A DNA stretch of 64,000 nucleotides from Aquabacterium sp029268225 (GCF_037482285.1 NZ_JBBEYB010000004.1:186001-250000), one strand, 5' to 3'; positions 54,842-64,000 are shown, counted from the first letter of the stretch. Translations and numbers: made by a program. The notes: generated by a model from the letters alone, not told the origin.

Positions 54842-55132
54842 TCAGCGGTCGTCTTCGTGGATCGAAGACGGGTGGCGGCACAGGGCCGTCACTTCAATGT
54901 CCATGTAGGGGAACAGGGGCAGACTGGTCAGCAGCTGGTGCAACTCGTCCACGCTGGCCACATCAAAAATGCTGACGTTGGCGTACTGGCCGGCGATGCG
55001 CCACAGGTGGCGCCACTTGCCGCTGCGTTGCAGCTCTTGCGCCAGTTCGCGCTCGGTTTTCTTCAGGGCATCGGCCTGGGCGACGGGCATGTCAACCGGC
55101 AGACGCACCACCATTTCGACTTTGAAGAGCAT
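54842..55132 (-). CDS. catC: Muconolactone isomerase
   Basis: This 96-residue protein matches CatC length. MLFKVEMVVRLPVDMP and GKWRHLWRIAGQYANVSIFD are characteristic. It isomerises muconolactone to 3-oxoadipate enol-lactone. ATG 55132 is the conserved start. It lies 39 bases after the catB stop. Confidence 0.96.
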   Translation of the reverse strand: MLFKVEMVVRLPVDMPVAQADALKKTERELAQELQRSGKWRHLWRIAGQYANVSIFDVASVDELHQLLTSLPLFPYMDIEVTALCRHPSSIHEDDR

Positions 55133-55171
55133 GTTTGCCTCTCGGGTCTGGGGAACGTGGATACGCAAAGA

Positions 55172-56299
55172 TCAGCGATCGCGCCGCAGGCGGGCGAGCT
55201 TTTCTTCATCGAGGTCGATCCCCAAGCCGGGGCGGCGGGGGATTTCCAGAGCAAAGTCGCGGTATTGCAGCGGCTCGCGCAGGATTTCTTCGGTCAGCAG
55301 CAGGGGGCCGAACAGTTCGGTGCCCCAGGCAAGGTCATGGAAGGTGCTGAACAACTGGGCCGAGGCCATGGTGCCGACGGCGCCTTCGAGCATCGTGCCG
55401 CCGTACAGCGAGATGTTGGCCGAGCGGGCGATGGCGGCCACTTCGGCGGCGCCACGCAGGCCACCCGACTGGTTGATCTTGACGGCAAAGATGTCAGCGG
55501 CCTGGGTGCTGGCCACGACGAAGGCGTCACGCGGGCCGTGCAGGGCTTCGTCGGCCATGATGGGGATGATGTTGGACTGGGTCAAGCGCTGCAGGCCGGC
55601 CTTGTCGCTGGCGATGATGGGCTGCTCGACCATGTCGACACCGGCGTCGGCCAGCATGGCCATGCCTTCCAGGGCTTCGGTCACCGTCCAGGCCTGGTTG
55701 GCGTCGATGCGCACGCTGGCCATGTCGCCCAGGGCGCGCTTGATGGTGGCCACGTGGGCCACGTCGTCCTTCACCGAGCGCAGGCCGATCTTCAGCTTGA
55801 AGATGTTGTGGCGGCGCATTTCCAGCACGCGTTCGGCTTCGGCGATGTCCTTGGCGGTGTCGCCGCTGGCCAGGGTCCAGGCGATCGGCAGGCTGTCACG
55901 CACGCGGCCACCGAACAGCTCGCTCAGGGGCTGACCCAGACGCTTGGCCTGGTTGTCGTACAGAGCGGTTTCGATCGCGCACTTGGCGAAGCGGTTGCCC
56001 TGGATGTGGCCGTTGACCGAGGCCATCAGCATGGCGGGGAAGGTCGGGTCCTGACCCACCAGCATCGGGGCGATGTAGGTGTCGATGTTGACCTTGATGC
56101 TCTCCGGGCTTTCCTCGCCGTAGGCCAGGCCACCGATGGTGGTGCCTTCACCCCAGCCGACCACGCCATCGCTGGTCTCGACGCGCACCAGCACGAGGGT
56201 CTGGTGGTTCATGGTGGCGACCGACAGGCGATGGGGGCGGATGGTGGGCACGTCCACCAGAAGGGTCTCAACCGCCAGGATCTTGAGTTGGGAGCTCAT
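55172..56299 (-). CDS. catB: Muconate cycloisomerase
   Basis: This 375-residue enolase-superfamily enzyme converts cis,cis-muconate to muconolactone. The catalytic lysine lies in IFKLKIGLRS, metal ligands are in VRIDANQAW and MVEQPI, and MADEALHGP supplies a further acidic ligand. It heads the minus-strand cat-ben operon and is divergent from the LysR regulator gene by 103 bases holding a consensus-like operator and promoter. Confidence 0.96.
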   Translation of the reverse strand: MSSQLKILAVETLLVDVPTIRPHRLSVATMNHQTLVLVRVETSDGVVGWGEGTTIGGLAYGEESPESIKVNIDTYIAPMLVGQDPTFPAMLMASVNGHIQGNRFAKCAIETALYDNQAKRLGQPLSELFGGRVRDSLPIAWTLASGDTAKDIAEAERVLEMRRHNIFKLKIGLRSVKDDVAHVATIKRALGDMASVRIDANQAWTVTEALEGMAMLADAGVDMVEQPIIASDKAGLQRLTQSNIIPIMADEALHGPRDAFVVASTQAADIFAVKINQSGGLRGAAEVAAIARSANISLYGGTMLEGAVGTMASAQLFSTFHDLAWGTELFGPLLLTEEILREPLQYRDFALEIPRRPGLGIDLDEEKLARLRRDR

Positions 56300-56331
56300 G
56301 TCAACACGTTGTTTGATTGGAAGGTGAGCAA

Positions 56332-56361
56332 ATGGTAGGAACGCCCTTGCTTCCTGTCCAA
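56332..56361 (-). promoter_or_regulatory. Candidate catB promoter
   Basis: Minus-strand TTGGAC (56361-56356) and TACCAT (56337-56332) are 18 bases apart. The LysR operator centre (about 56389) would then lie near -64, the usual activator position. Confidence 0.5.
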
Positions 56362-56379
56362 GACGGTTTTAGACTCGCT

Positions 56380-56398
56380 CCATATCAAAAAGGTATGG
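56380..56398. promoter_or_regulatory. LysR-type (BenM/CatM) operator
   Basis: CCATATCAAAAAGGTATGG contains a perfect CCATA/TATGG dyad and ATAT-N7-GTAT (56382-56396), one base off the BenM/CatM consensus ATAC-N7-GTAT. It ends 4 bases before the regulator's ATG, so one site can serve both repression of the regulator and activation of catB. Confidence 0.72.
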
Positions 56399-56402
56399 CG
56401 CC

Positions 56403-57335
56403 ATGGACCTCAGACACCTTCGCTACTTCGTGGCCGTGGCCGACGAGCAGAACTTCACCCGGGCGGCGGAGAAATTGCACATCTCGCAGCCGCCCTTGAG
56501 TCGGCAGATTCAGGATCTGGAAGAGGAATTGGGCCTGGCGCTGTTCGAGCGCGGTTCGCGGCCCCTGAAGCTCACCGAGGGCGGGCGGTTTTTCTATGGG
56601 CACGCCACGCGTTTGCTGGAGCAAGCTGCGCAGGCGATTCGCACCACCAAGCGCATCGCGCAGATGCAGCGGCGCCTGGTGATTGGCTTTGTGCCGTCAA
56701 CGATTTACGGGGCTTTGCCGCGCTTGGTGCGCCTGTTCAGGGCAGCGCAGCCACAGACGGAATTGGCCCTGGTGGAAATGTCGAGCGTGGAGCAGATCGA
56801 GGCCTTGAAGAATGGCCGGATCGATGTGGGCTTTGGGCGGGTGCGCCTTGATGACCCTTCGGTCAAGCGCGAAATCCTGCGGGAGGAGCCACTGGTGGCG
56901 GCCATACCCATGGAGCATGAGTTGGCGCAAGGGCGCGGGCCGCTGAGTCTGACCGAAATAGCCAAGCATGACCATCTGGTTTACCCTCGGAATCCGCGCC
57001 CCAGTTACGCTGACCAGGTTTTGGCGCTGTTCCGCGATCTGGGTGTCGAGCCGCGTGCTGTGTACGAGGTGCAAGAACTCCAGACCGCGCTGGGCCTGGT
57101 GGCATCGGGCATGGGCCTGTGTCTGGTGCCGGCCAGTGCCAACCGGATGCGGCCCGATGAGGTGATTTACCGGCCCGTGTTGGAGGCCAAGGCGGTCTCG
57201 CCCATCATCATGAGCACCCGCATTCATGATCAATCCACCGACATCGTGCTCTTGCGCTCATTGATCGACGATATTTACCGCGAATGGGCGCAAGAGCGTC
57301 AACGTGTTGCCATGACTCGGCGCTTTTTGAGCTGA
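56403..57335 (+). CDS. benM: LysR-family regulator of benzoate/catechol catabolism (BenM/CatM type)
   Basis: This 310-residue LysR protein has a winged helix at residues 1-60 (HLRYFVAVADEQNFTRAAEKL, ISQPPLSRQIQDLEEELG) and a type-2 periplasmic-binding-like effector domain. By position it carries Arg160 and Tyr292, which align with BenM residues that form its second, benzoate-binding site (CatM has His and Phe there). It may therefore respond to benzoate as well as muconate. It is divergent from catB, with the operator next to its own start codon, implying autorepression. CatR would be an equally fair name. Confidence 0.88.
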   Translation: MDLRHLRYFVAVADEQNFTRAAEKLHISQPPLSRQIQDLEEELGLALFERGSRPLKLTEGGRFFYGHATRLLEQAAQAIRTTKRIAQMQRRLVIGFVPSTIYGALPRLVRLFRAAQPQTELALVEMSSVEQIEALKNGRIDVGFGRVRLDDPSVKREILREEPLVAAIPMEHELAQGRGPLSLTEIAKHDHLVYPRNPRPSYADQVLALFRDLGVEPRAVYEVQELQTALGLVASGMGLCLVPASANRMRPDEVIYRPVLEAKAVSPIIMSTRIHDQSTDIVLLRSLIDDIYREWAQERQRVAMTRRFLS

Positions 57336-57351
57336 TGCCGCGCGCGTGGTT

Positions 57352-58527
57352 TCAGGCCTTGGCAGCGGGGCGGCGTGGGGTCAGCATCACATAGGCCAAG
57401 CCACCGATCACAACGCCCCAGAAGGCGGCACCCAGGCCCAGGAAGCTCATGCCGGAGGCCGTCACCAGAAAAGTGATGATGGCCGCCTCACGGTGTTCGG
57501 CATCGTTGACAGCCCCCAGCACATTGGCCGTGATGGCGCCGATCAAGGCCAGCCCCGCGAGCACGGCGACGAACTCTTTGGGCAAGGCGGTGAAGAGCCA
57601 GATGATGGTGCCACCGAAGCAGCCGCCGATCAGGTAGAACACGCCGTTGGCGATGCCGGCCACATAGCGCTTGGCGGGGTCTTCGTGGGCATCCTTGCCG
57701 GTGCACAGGGCCGCCGTGATGGCAGCCACCACGGTGGTGATGCCGCCAAACACGGCCGTGAACAGCGAGGTCACGCTGGTCGCCACGATGATGGGGCGCG
57801 CAGGGGTGTTGTAGCCCGCGCTGTGCAGAATGGCCATGCCCGGCAGGAACTGACCGGTCAGGCTCACCATCACCAGAGGAATGGCCAGGCTCAAGGTGGA
57901 GGCCCAGGACCAGCTCGGGCTGATGAACACGGGCTGGGTCACCTTGAAAGGAATGGTGTGCCAGGGAATGTTGCCCAGCATGGCCGTCAGGGCCACGCCC
58001 AGCACCAGCACCATCAGCATGTGATAGCGCGGCCAATAGCGCTTGAACACCAGGAAGCCGGCGATCATGCACAGCGTCAACGCAGGCATGGATTCCACAG
58101 CTTTGAAGCCGCGAGCACCGAACTGGAACAGGATGCCGGCCATCATCCCGTAGGCCACGCCTTTGGGGATGTGGCGCATCAGCCGGTCAAAAGAGCCGGA
58201 CAGACCGATCGCCAAGATGATGACGGCGGCAGTGATGTAGGCGCCCACCGCCTCGTTCAGCGACAGGCCGGGAAACAGGGTGATCAACAGCGCTGAGCCG
58301 GGCGCCGACCAGGCGGTGATCACCGGCACCTTGAGCCACCAGCTCAGCGCGATGCCCGAGACGGCGGCGCCGATCGAGATGGCCCACACCCAGGATGCCA
58401 TCATGTCAGGCCCGAGTTGGGCGGCCTGACCGGCCTGGAAAAAGATCAGCAGGGGGCCGGCATAAGAAATGGCCACAGCCAGGAAGCCGGCCGTGATCGT
58501 CGAGAGGGACCAGTCGCGATGCAGCAT
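57352..58527 (-). CDS. benE: Benzoate/H+ symporter BenE
   Basis: This 391-residue protein has about 12 membrane segments and belongs to the BenE/YdcO family: LLIFFQAGQAAQLG, ITAWSAPGSALL and GGITTVVAAITAALCTG. It imports benzoate with protons. The cluster therefore holds two unrelated benzoate transporters (BenE and the MFS BenK). It follows catD by 53 bases and converges on the LysR gene. Confidence 0.93.
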   Translation of the reverse strand: MLHRDWSLSTITAGFLAVAISYAGPLLIFFQAGQAAQLGPDMMASWVWAISIGAAVSGIALSWWLKVPVITAWSAPGSALLITLFPGLSLNEAVGAYITAAVIILAIGLSGSFDRLMRHIPKGVAYGMMAGILFQFGARGFKAVESMPALTLCMIAGFLVFKRYWPRYHMLMVLVLGVALTAMLGNIPWHTIPFKVTQPVFISPSWSWASTLSLAIPLVMVSLTGQFLPGMAILHSAGYNTPARPIIVATSVTSLFTAVFGGITTVVAAITAALCTGKDAHEDPAKRYVAGIANGVFYLIGGCFGGTIIWLFTALPKEFVAVLAGLALIGAITANVLGAVNDAEHREAAIITFLVTASGMSFLGLGAAFWGVVIGGLAYVMLTPRRPAAKA

Positions 58528-58580
58528 GGTGACGTGTTGTCAGTTCGGGCGCACGGAGCCGGTCCCGGATCGGCCTGAGA

Positions 58581-59390
58581 TCAATGGCTGGCGAGCCATT
58601 GCTCCAAGGTCTGGATGAAAGCCTGCGGCTGCTCCAGCACGCTCAGGTGCGAGGCGTGGGGCAGGATGGCCAACTGCGCACCGGGGATATGGTGGGCAAT
58701 GGCACGCGCCATCGCAGGCGGCGTGCCCAGGTCCAGCTCACCGGCGATCACCAACGCGGGCACGGCCACCGAGCCCAGACGGGCGGTCGTGTCCACATCG
58801 CGGATGGCCTGGCAGCAGGCGATGTAGCCGGCCTGATCGCATGCCAGCACGCGTTGCTTCCAGTAGGCCACGACCTCGGGTTGCTCGGCGCGGAAGCCAT
58901 CGTGGAACCAGCGCAGCATGGCGCCATCGACGATGGACGCCAGGCCACCCTGCGCGATGGTGGCGATGCGCTGATCCCAGCCCACACGGGCCTCGTCCGG
59001 GTAGAACGAGGTCGTGTTGGCCAGCACCAGGGCCTGAACCTTGGCCGGGTGACGCAAGACCAGCTCCTGGCCGATCATGCCGCCCATCGACAGACCGATC
59101 CAGGTGACGGCGCCCAGGTTCAGCTCGTCGATCAGGCGGGCTGCGTCATCGGCCAGCTGGGCCATCGTGTAGGGGCCCGCGGGCGCTTCGCTGCGGCCGT
59201 GGCCGCGCTGGTCGTAACAGACCACGCGGTTGTCGGCGTACAGGTGGGCCACCAGGGCATCCCACATCGTCACATCACAACCCAGCGCGTGGCTGAGCAG
59301 GAAGGTGCGGCGCGGAGTCTGGCCGTTGCGCGGTTCGGTGACCGTGTAGGCCAGGCGCGGGGCGCTGGTGGTGAACTGCATCGTGCTCAT
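58581..59390 (-). CDS. catD: 3-Oxoadipate enol-lactonase
   Basis: This 269-residue alpha/beta hydrolase opens 3-oxoadipate enol-lactone to 3-oxoadipate. The nucleophile elbow is GLSMGG, with oxyanion region LSHALGCDVTMWD and the C-terminal catalytic His in LPHASHLSVLEQP. DQRGHGRSEAP is typical of PcaD/CatD. GGAG lies 7 bases before ATG 59390. It starts 14 bases after the thiolase stop. PcaD is an equivalent name; the cat name is used because the route is via catechol. Confidence 0.94.
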   Translation of the reverse strand: MSTMQFTTSAPRLAYTVTEPRNGQTPRRTFLLSHALGCDVTMWDALVAHLYADNRVVCYDQRGHGRSEAPAGPYTMAQLADDAARLIDELNLGAVTWIGLSMGGMIGQELVLRHPAKVQALVLANTTSFYPDEARVGWDQRIATIAQGGLASIVDGAMLRWFHDGFRAEQPEVVAYWKQRVLACDQAGYIACCQAIRDVDTTARLGSVAVPALVIAGELDLGTPPAMARAIAHHIPGAQLAILPHASHLSVLEQPQAFIQTLEQWLASH

Positions 59391-59404
59391 CCAGGACTCC
59401 GGGC

Positions 59405-60610
<1,206 letters not shown>

Positions 60611-60655
60611 GGTGTGCAACCTTGAGTTCAGTGTGAAAGGGACAAAGACGGGGGA

Positions 60656-61321
60656 TCAGGCGGCCATGCGCAGGGTGACGCCGGGCGTCATTGCCTGAAG
60701 GGCTTCCAGCGTCAGACCGGGCGCCAGGGCCACGACAGAGGCGCCCTCGGCACCCAGGTCGATGATGGCCAGATCCGTGTAGATGCGGCTGACGCAGCCG
60801 ATGCCGGTGAGCGGGTAGCTGCAAGCGGGCACCAGCTTGGCTTCGCCCTTCTTGGTCAGGTACTCCATCATCACGTAGGTCTTCTTGGCGCCGATGGCCA
60901 GGTCCATCGCACCGCCCACGGCGGGGATGGCATCCGGCGCGCCGGTGTGCCAGTTGGCCAGGTCCCCCGTGGCCGACACCTGGAAGGCCCCCAGCACGCA
61001 CACGTCGAGGTGGCCACCGCGCATCATCGCGAAGCTGTCGGCGTGGTGGAAGAAGCAGCCACCCGGCAGCAAGGTGACGGGCTGCTTGCCCGCGTTGATC
61101 AGGTCATAGTCTTCCTGACCTTCAGCAGGTGCGGGGCCCATGCCGATCACGCCGTTTTCGGAGTGCAGCACGATTTCTTTGTCGGCGCCCAGGTGGTTGG
61201 CGACCGCGGTGGGCAGGCCAATGCCCAGGTTCACGACCGAGCCGTCGGGGATGTCATTGGCCACCTGGGCGGCCATCTCGTCGCGGGTCCAGCGGGTGTA
61301 GGAAGCGTTGGATGTGGTCAT
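60656..61321 (-). CDS. pcaJ: 3-Oxoadipate CoA-transferase, beta subunit
   Basis: This 221-residue subunit has the catalytic glutamate in LHSENGVIGMGP. It also has GGAMDLAIGAKKTYVMMEY, typical of PcaJ/CatJ. With the alpha subunit it transfers CoA from succinyl-CoA to 3-oxoadipate. ATG 61321 is the family start; 10 bases separate it from the alpha gene. Confidence 0.95.
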   Translation of the reverse strand: MTTSNASYTRWTRDEMAAQVANDIPDGSVVNLGIGLPTAVANHLGADKEIVLHSENGVIGMGPAPAEGQEDYDLINAGKQPVTLLPGGCFFHHADSFAMMRGGHLDVCVLGAFQVSATGDLANWHTGAPDAIPAVGGAMDLAIGAKKTYVMMEYLTKKGEAKLVPACSYPLTGIGCVSRIYTDLAIIDLGAEGASVVALAPGLTLEALQAMTPGVTLRMAA

Positions 61322-61331
61322 GTGTGTTTCC

Positions 61332-62030
61332 TCAGGCACCCTTGAAACCACCGGCGGAGGTGGCGGTGCGGTCGATCTTGACAATGCGCTGGACGAACAG
61401 GCCCGGGGTGATCACGGCTTCCGGATCGAGGCTGCCCAGTTCGGCAATCTCGTGCACCGAGGCGATCGTGGTCTTGGCGGCCATGGCCATGATTGGCCCG
61501 AAGTTACGGGCGGTCATGCGGTAGGTTAGGTTGCCCCAGCGGTCGCCCTTTTCGGCCTTGATCAGGGCGTAGTCGGCATGGATCGGCGACTCGAACACAT
61601 ACATCTTGCCGTCGATCTCGCGGGTTTCCTTGCCCTTGGCCAGCTCGGTGCCATAGCCCGTGGGCGTGAAGAAGCCACCGATGCCGGCGCCAGCGGCGCG
61701 GATGCGCTCAGCCAGGTTGCCCTGGGGCACCAGTTCCAGCTCCAGCTTGCCGCTGCGGTACAGACCGTCGAAGTGGTGGCTGTCCGCCTGGCGGGGGAAG
61801 GAGCAGATGATCTTGCGCACCTGGCCGGCGGCCAGCAAGGCAGCCAGGCCCACGTCGCCGTTGCCGGCGTTGTTGTTGACGATGACCAGATCCTTGGCGC
61901 CGGTGGCGATCAGGGCGTCGATCAGTTCATTGGGCTGACCTGCGGTGCCAAAACCGCCGATCATGACGGTGGCGCCATCTCGGATGTCGGCCAGTGCTTC
62001 GGTGGCCGAGGCCACAATTTTGTTGATCAT
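61332..62030 (-). CDS. pcaI: 3-Oxoadipate CoA-transferase, alpha subunit
   Basis: This 232-residue subunit has the coenzyme-A-transferase glycine motif IGGFGTAGQPNELID and GIGGFFTPTGYGTELA. It heads the second minus-strand arm (pcaI-pcaJ-pcaF-catD-benE) and is divergent from the IclR regulator gene by 187 bases that contain two candidate operators. Confidence 0.95.
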   Translation of the reverse strand: MINKIVASATEALADIRDGATVMIGGFGTAGQPNELIDALIATGAKDLVIVNNNAGNGDVGLAALLAAGQVRKIICSFPRQADSHHFDGLYRSGKLELELVPQGNLAERIRAAGAGIGGFFTPTGYGTELAKGKETREIDGKMYVFESPIHADYALIKAEKGDRWGNLTYRMTARNFGPIMAMAAKTTIASVHEIAELGSLDPEAVITPGLFVQRIVKIDRTATSAGGFKGA

Positions 62031-62081
62031 GAATGGCTCTCAGGGAAAACGGCGGTCGGCTTCACCACCTTGTCAATTTAT

Positions 62082-62096
62082 GTTCTAATAGCGAAC
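62082..62096. promoter_or_regulatory. Candidate PcaR/IclR operator, site 1
   Basis: GTTCTAATAGCGAAC has GTTC/GAAC half-sites and a 15-bp length, resembling the PcaR target GTTCGATAATCGCAC described for Pseudomonas putida. It is centred 19 bp from the second site. Confidence 0.62.
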
Positions 62097-62100
62097 AAAT

Positions 62101-62115
62101 ATTCGCCAATCGAAC
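62101..62115. promoter_or_regulatory. Candidate PcaR/IclR operator, site 2
   Basis: ATTCGCCAATCGAAC shares TTCG, AATCG and the final AC with the PcaR consensus and the 15-bp length. The two sites lie on the pcaI side of the divergent region. Confidence 0.62.
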
Positions 62116-62159
62116 AAATGCAGCTTAAGGACCCGTCATACGCCTGTCAAGATTGGCGG

Positions 62160-62173
62160 GGGTTAACCCTAGG
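62160..62173. promoter_or_regulatory. GGGTTAACCCTAGG element upstream of IclR gene
   Basis: The GGGTTAACCC palindrome and CCTAGG are shared with the element before benK (50030-50044). It lies about 45 bp upstream of the IclR start codon. Confidence 0.4.
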
Positions 62174-62217
62174 TGCGTTGTTCATTCTGTGAAAAGCCCT
62201 GCGAGAGGGGTGCCGAC

Positions 62218-63021
62218 ATGACCTTGACTTCGCCCGACGAGGGGGGCGCTGCCTCGTCCCTCAAACCCAGTGACAGCTACGTTCAGTCGTTCGCACGCGG
62301 CCTGGATGTCCTGCGCAGCTTCGGTGCCGAGGCGCCCACGCAGACACTGTCCGAATGTGCCGAGCGCGTGGGCATGACCCGTGCCGGCGTGCGTCGCATC
62401 TTGTTGACCTTGCACGCCCTGGGCTATGTGGACCAGGACGGGCGCGATTTCCGGCTGACGCCCAAGGTGCTGGAGTTGGGTTTTGCCTACCTGAGCGCGC
62501 AACCCTGGTGGGGCTTGGCTCAGCCCTTGCTCGAAGAGCTGACGCAAGATCTCAAGGAGTCCTCGTCGGCGGCCGTGCTCGACGGTGACGACATCGTGTA
62601 CGTGCTGCGCGTGCCGGCCAACAAGATCATGGCGATCAACCTGGGCGTGGGCACGCGCTTGCCGGCCTACTGCACCTCCATGGGCAGGGTGCTGTTGGCA
62701 GCACTGCCCGAAGACGAGCGCGAGCGCCGCGTGTTGGCCACGACGCTGGAGGCGCGCACGCCCCGCACCATCGTCAACCACGATGAACTGCTGCAGACCC
62801 TGGGGCAGGTGCGCCGCCAGGGCTGGGCCATGATCAACGAGGAGTTGGAGATGGGGCTGCTGTCACTGGCTGTGCCCATCCGCGACCGCGCTGGCCGGGT
62901 GGTAGCCGCCATCAACGTCAGCAGCCAGCCGCACCGGCAGACGGTGGCCGGCATGCAGCAGCACTTCCTGCCGCGCCTGCAATCGGTCGCCGAGCGCATC
63001 AGCGCCTTGATGCCGCGCTGA
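62218..63021 (+). CDS. pcaR: IclR-family regulator (PcaR/PobR-like)
   Basis: This 267-residue protein has an N-terminal winged helix (QSFARGLDVLRSFGAEAP, ECAERVGMTRAGVRRILLTL) and the IclR effector domain (AVLDGDDIVYVLRVPANKIM, RLPAYCTSMGRVLLA). The N-terminus YVQSFARGLDVL is a PcaR/PcaU/PobR signature. It would sense 3-oxoadipate or a related acid and control the divergent pcaIJF-catD-benE arm. GAGAGGGG-like sequence precedes ATG 62218; GTG 62173 is less likely. Confidence 0.9.
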   Translation: MTLTSPDEGGAASSLKPSDSYVQSFARGLDVLRSFGAEAPTQTLSECAERVGMTRAGVRRILLTLHALGYVDQDGRDFRLTPKVLELGFAYLSAQPWWGLAQPLLEELTQDLKESSSAAVLDGDDIVYVLRVPANKIMAINLGVGTRLPAYCTSMGRVLLAALPEDERERRVLATTLEARTPRTIVNHDELLQTLGQVRRQGWAMINEELEMGLLSLAVPIRDRAGRVVAAINVSSQPHRQTVAGMQQHFLPRLQSVAERISALMPR

Positions 63022-63057
63022 CCGGGTGCGGCACCCGTCTGCGGCGCCCCAGAAACA

Positions 63058-63085
63058 ACAAAGGCCCCGTGTCCGGAGCCTTTGT
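63058..63085. terminator. Hairpin between IclR gene and aminotransferase
   Basis: ACAAAGGC, an inner CCG/CGG pairing and GCCTTTGT form a stem lying between convergent genes. Short A/T runs flank the stem; it is a plausible bidirectional terminator of moderate strength. Confidence 0.6.
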
Positions 63086-63132
63086 CTGGGGTGAGGAGGC
63101 CGTCGCCTCCTGCTGCGCTCAGCGCAGGGTCT

Positions 63133-64000
63133 TTACATCACGGCCTTGATGGCAGCGGCCACGGCCTTGATGTTCTTGGTGTTGAGCGCGGCCACGCAGA
63201 TGCGGCCTGAATCCACACCGTACACGCCGAATTCGGCGCGCAGACGCTGCATCTGGGCGGCGTTCAGACCGGAGTAGCTGAACATGCCCTTCTGGCGGGT
63301 GATGTAGCCCAGGTCGCCTTGCACGCCAGCGTCGGTCAGCTCCTTGACCAGGGCGGCGCGCATGTCCTTGATGCGCACGCGCATCTCGGTCAGCTCGTCT
63401 TCCCACATCTTGCGCAGCTCAGGCGAGCTCAGCACCATGGCCACCACGGTGGCGCCGTGCGTGGGCGGGTTGGAATAGTTGGTGCGGATCACGCGCTTGA
63501 GCTGGCTCAGCACGCGACCGGCTTCTTCCTTCGACACGCTGACGATGCTCAGGGCACCGACGCGCTCGCCGTACAGCGAGAAGCTCTTGGAGAAGCTGGT
63601 GGAGACGAAGAAGTTCAGGCCGGCGTCCAGGAACTTGCCGATCACCTTGCCGTCTTCGGCAATGCCTTCGCCAAAGCCTTGGTAGGCCATGTCGAGGAAG
63701 GCGACCAGGTTGCGGGCCTTCACGGCGGCGATCACCTGGTCCCATTCGGCTTCGGTCAGGTCGTAGCCGGTGGGGTTGTGGCAGCAGGCGTGCAGCACGA
63801 TCACGGTGCCTTCTTCGGCCGCGTTCAGGGCAGCCAGCATGCCTTCAAAGTTGATGCCGCGCTTGGCTTCGTCGTAGTAGGGGTAGGTGCCCACGGTGAA
63901 GCCGGCCGTCTCGAAGATGGCGCGGTGGTTTTCCCAGCTCGGGTTCGAGATCAGGGCTTGCTTCTTGCCGCTGACGTTGTGCAGGAAGTCGGCGCCCAGC
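63133..64000 (-). CDS. Aromatic/aspartate aminotransferase (5' end outside window)
   Basis: The coding frame continues past the window end, so only the C-terminal 288 residues are present. Class I PLP transaminase: SNPSWENHRAIFETAGF, YYDEAKRGINFEGM, VLHACCHNPTGYDLT, and the PLP-lysine motif STSFSKSFSLYGERVGAL (Lys in FSKSFS). This matches TyrB/AspC-type enzymes that transaminate aspartate and aromatic amino acids. The Ser in SKS is Asn in many relatives. The C-terminal arginine region (VDSGRICVAALN) is intact. Confidence 0.93.
   Translation of the reverse strand, partial: LGADFLHNVSGKKQALISNPSWENHRAIFETAGFTVGTYPYYDEAKRGINFEGMLAALNAAEEGTVIVLHACCHNPTGYDLTEAEWDQVIAAVKARNLVAFLDMAYQGFGEGIAEDGKVIGKFLDAGLNFFVSTSFSKSFSLYGERVGALSIVSVSKEEAGRVLSQLKRVIRTNYSNPPTHGATVVAMVLSSPELRKMWEDELTEMRVRIKDMRAALVKELTDAGVQGDLGYITRQKGMFSYSGLNAAQMQRLRAEFGVYGVDSGRICVAALNTKNIKAVAAAIKAVM

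Overview
The window is a high-GC, densely coded chromosomal stretch. It is best explained as a betaproteobacterium of the order Burkholderiales, from the Comamonadaceae / Aquabacterium / Ideonella neighbourhood. That placement is an inference from gene families: minC-minD-minE, a Tat-exported HiPIP, a stand-alone RnfB, an intracellular PHB depolymerase, PPK2, a PEP-CTERM protein, cold-shock/DUF1294 fusions and a catechol-branch beta-ketoadipate cluster. I see no rRNA, tRNA, insertion sequence, prophage or CRISPR array. No gap between genes exceeds about 220 bases.

Layout. 1-5.5 kb: 3' part of glnS, a cold-shock/DUF1294 protein, a divergent HxlR regulator / hydrolase pair with duplicated operators, a DUF454 protein and an orphan histidine kinase. 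5.5-10.5 kb, minus strand: a NYN-LOTUS RNA-binding protein with a histone-like tail, the ribosome-assembly GTPase RbgA, DusC and an M48 protease. 10.6-17 kb: HDOD protein, DUF808 protein, a ParA ATPase, minCDE, a DUF4010 membrane protein and an unrecognised 417-residue protein whose C-terminus looks roadblock-like. 18-28.9 kb: a YgiQ radical-SAM protein, DbpA, a Tim44-like protein, HiPIP with a divergent MerR regulator, an ABC exporter, PPK2 and an acyltransferase. 29-32.4 kb: an uncharacterised operon (acyl-CoA synthetase, class II aldolase, anchored periplasmic protein) next to an S4 protein. 32.6-38.5 kb: an RHH-like protein with a lysine/alanine-rich tail, an aldehyde dehydrogenase, and livHMGF without a binding protein. 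38.6-48.4 kb: mostly single housekeeping genes (SRPBCC, phosphoesterase, HIT, ferredoxin reductase, epimerase, nth, PEP-CTERM, LemA/TPM operon, RnfB, PhaZ).

48.6-63 kb is the most coherent region: a complete route from benzoate to acetyl-CoA plus succinyl-CoA. One arm on the minus strand reads catB-catC-catA-benA-benB-benC-benD-benK. A divergent BenM/CatM-type LysR regulator lies at its head, with a near-consensus ATAT-N7-GTAT operator. A second minus-strand arm reads catI-catJ-catF-catD-benE, headed by a divergent IclR (PcaR-like) regulator with two tandem 15-bp candidate operators. Intrinsic terminators bracket benD inside the first arm, which suggests graded expression of dioxygenase, dehydrogenase and transporter. 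The window ends inside an aromatic/aspartate aminotransferase gene.

No wholly new defence or mobile system is evident. The best candidates for undescribed biology are the regulatory layout of the ben-cat region, the roadblock-like unknown at 16.7 kb, the ligase-aldolase operon at 29-32 kb and the two proteins with histone-H1-like tails.
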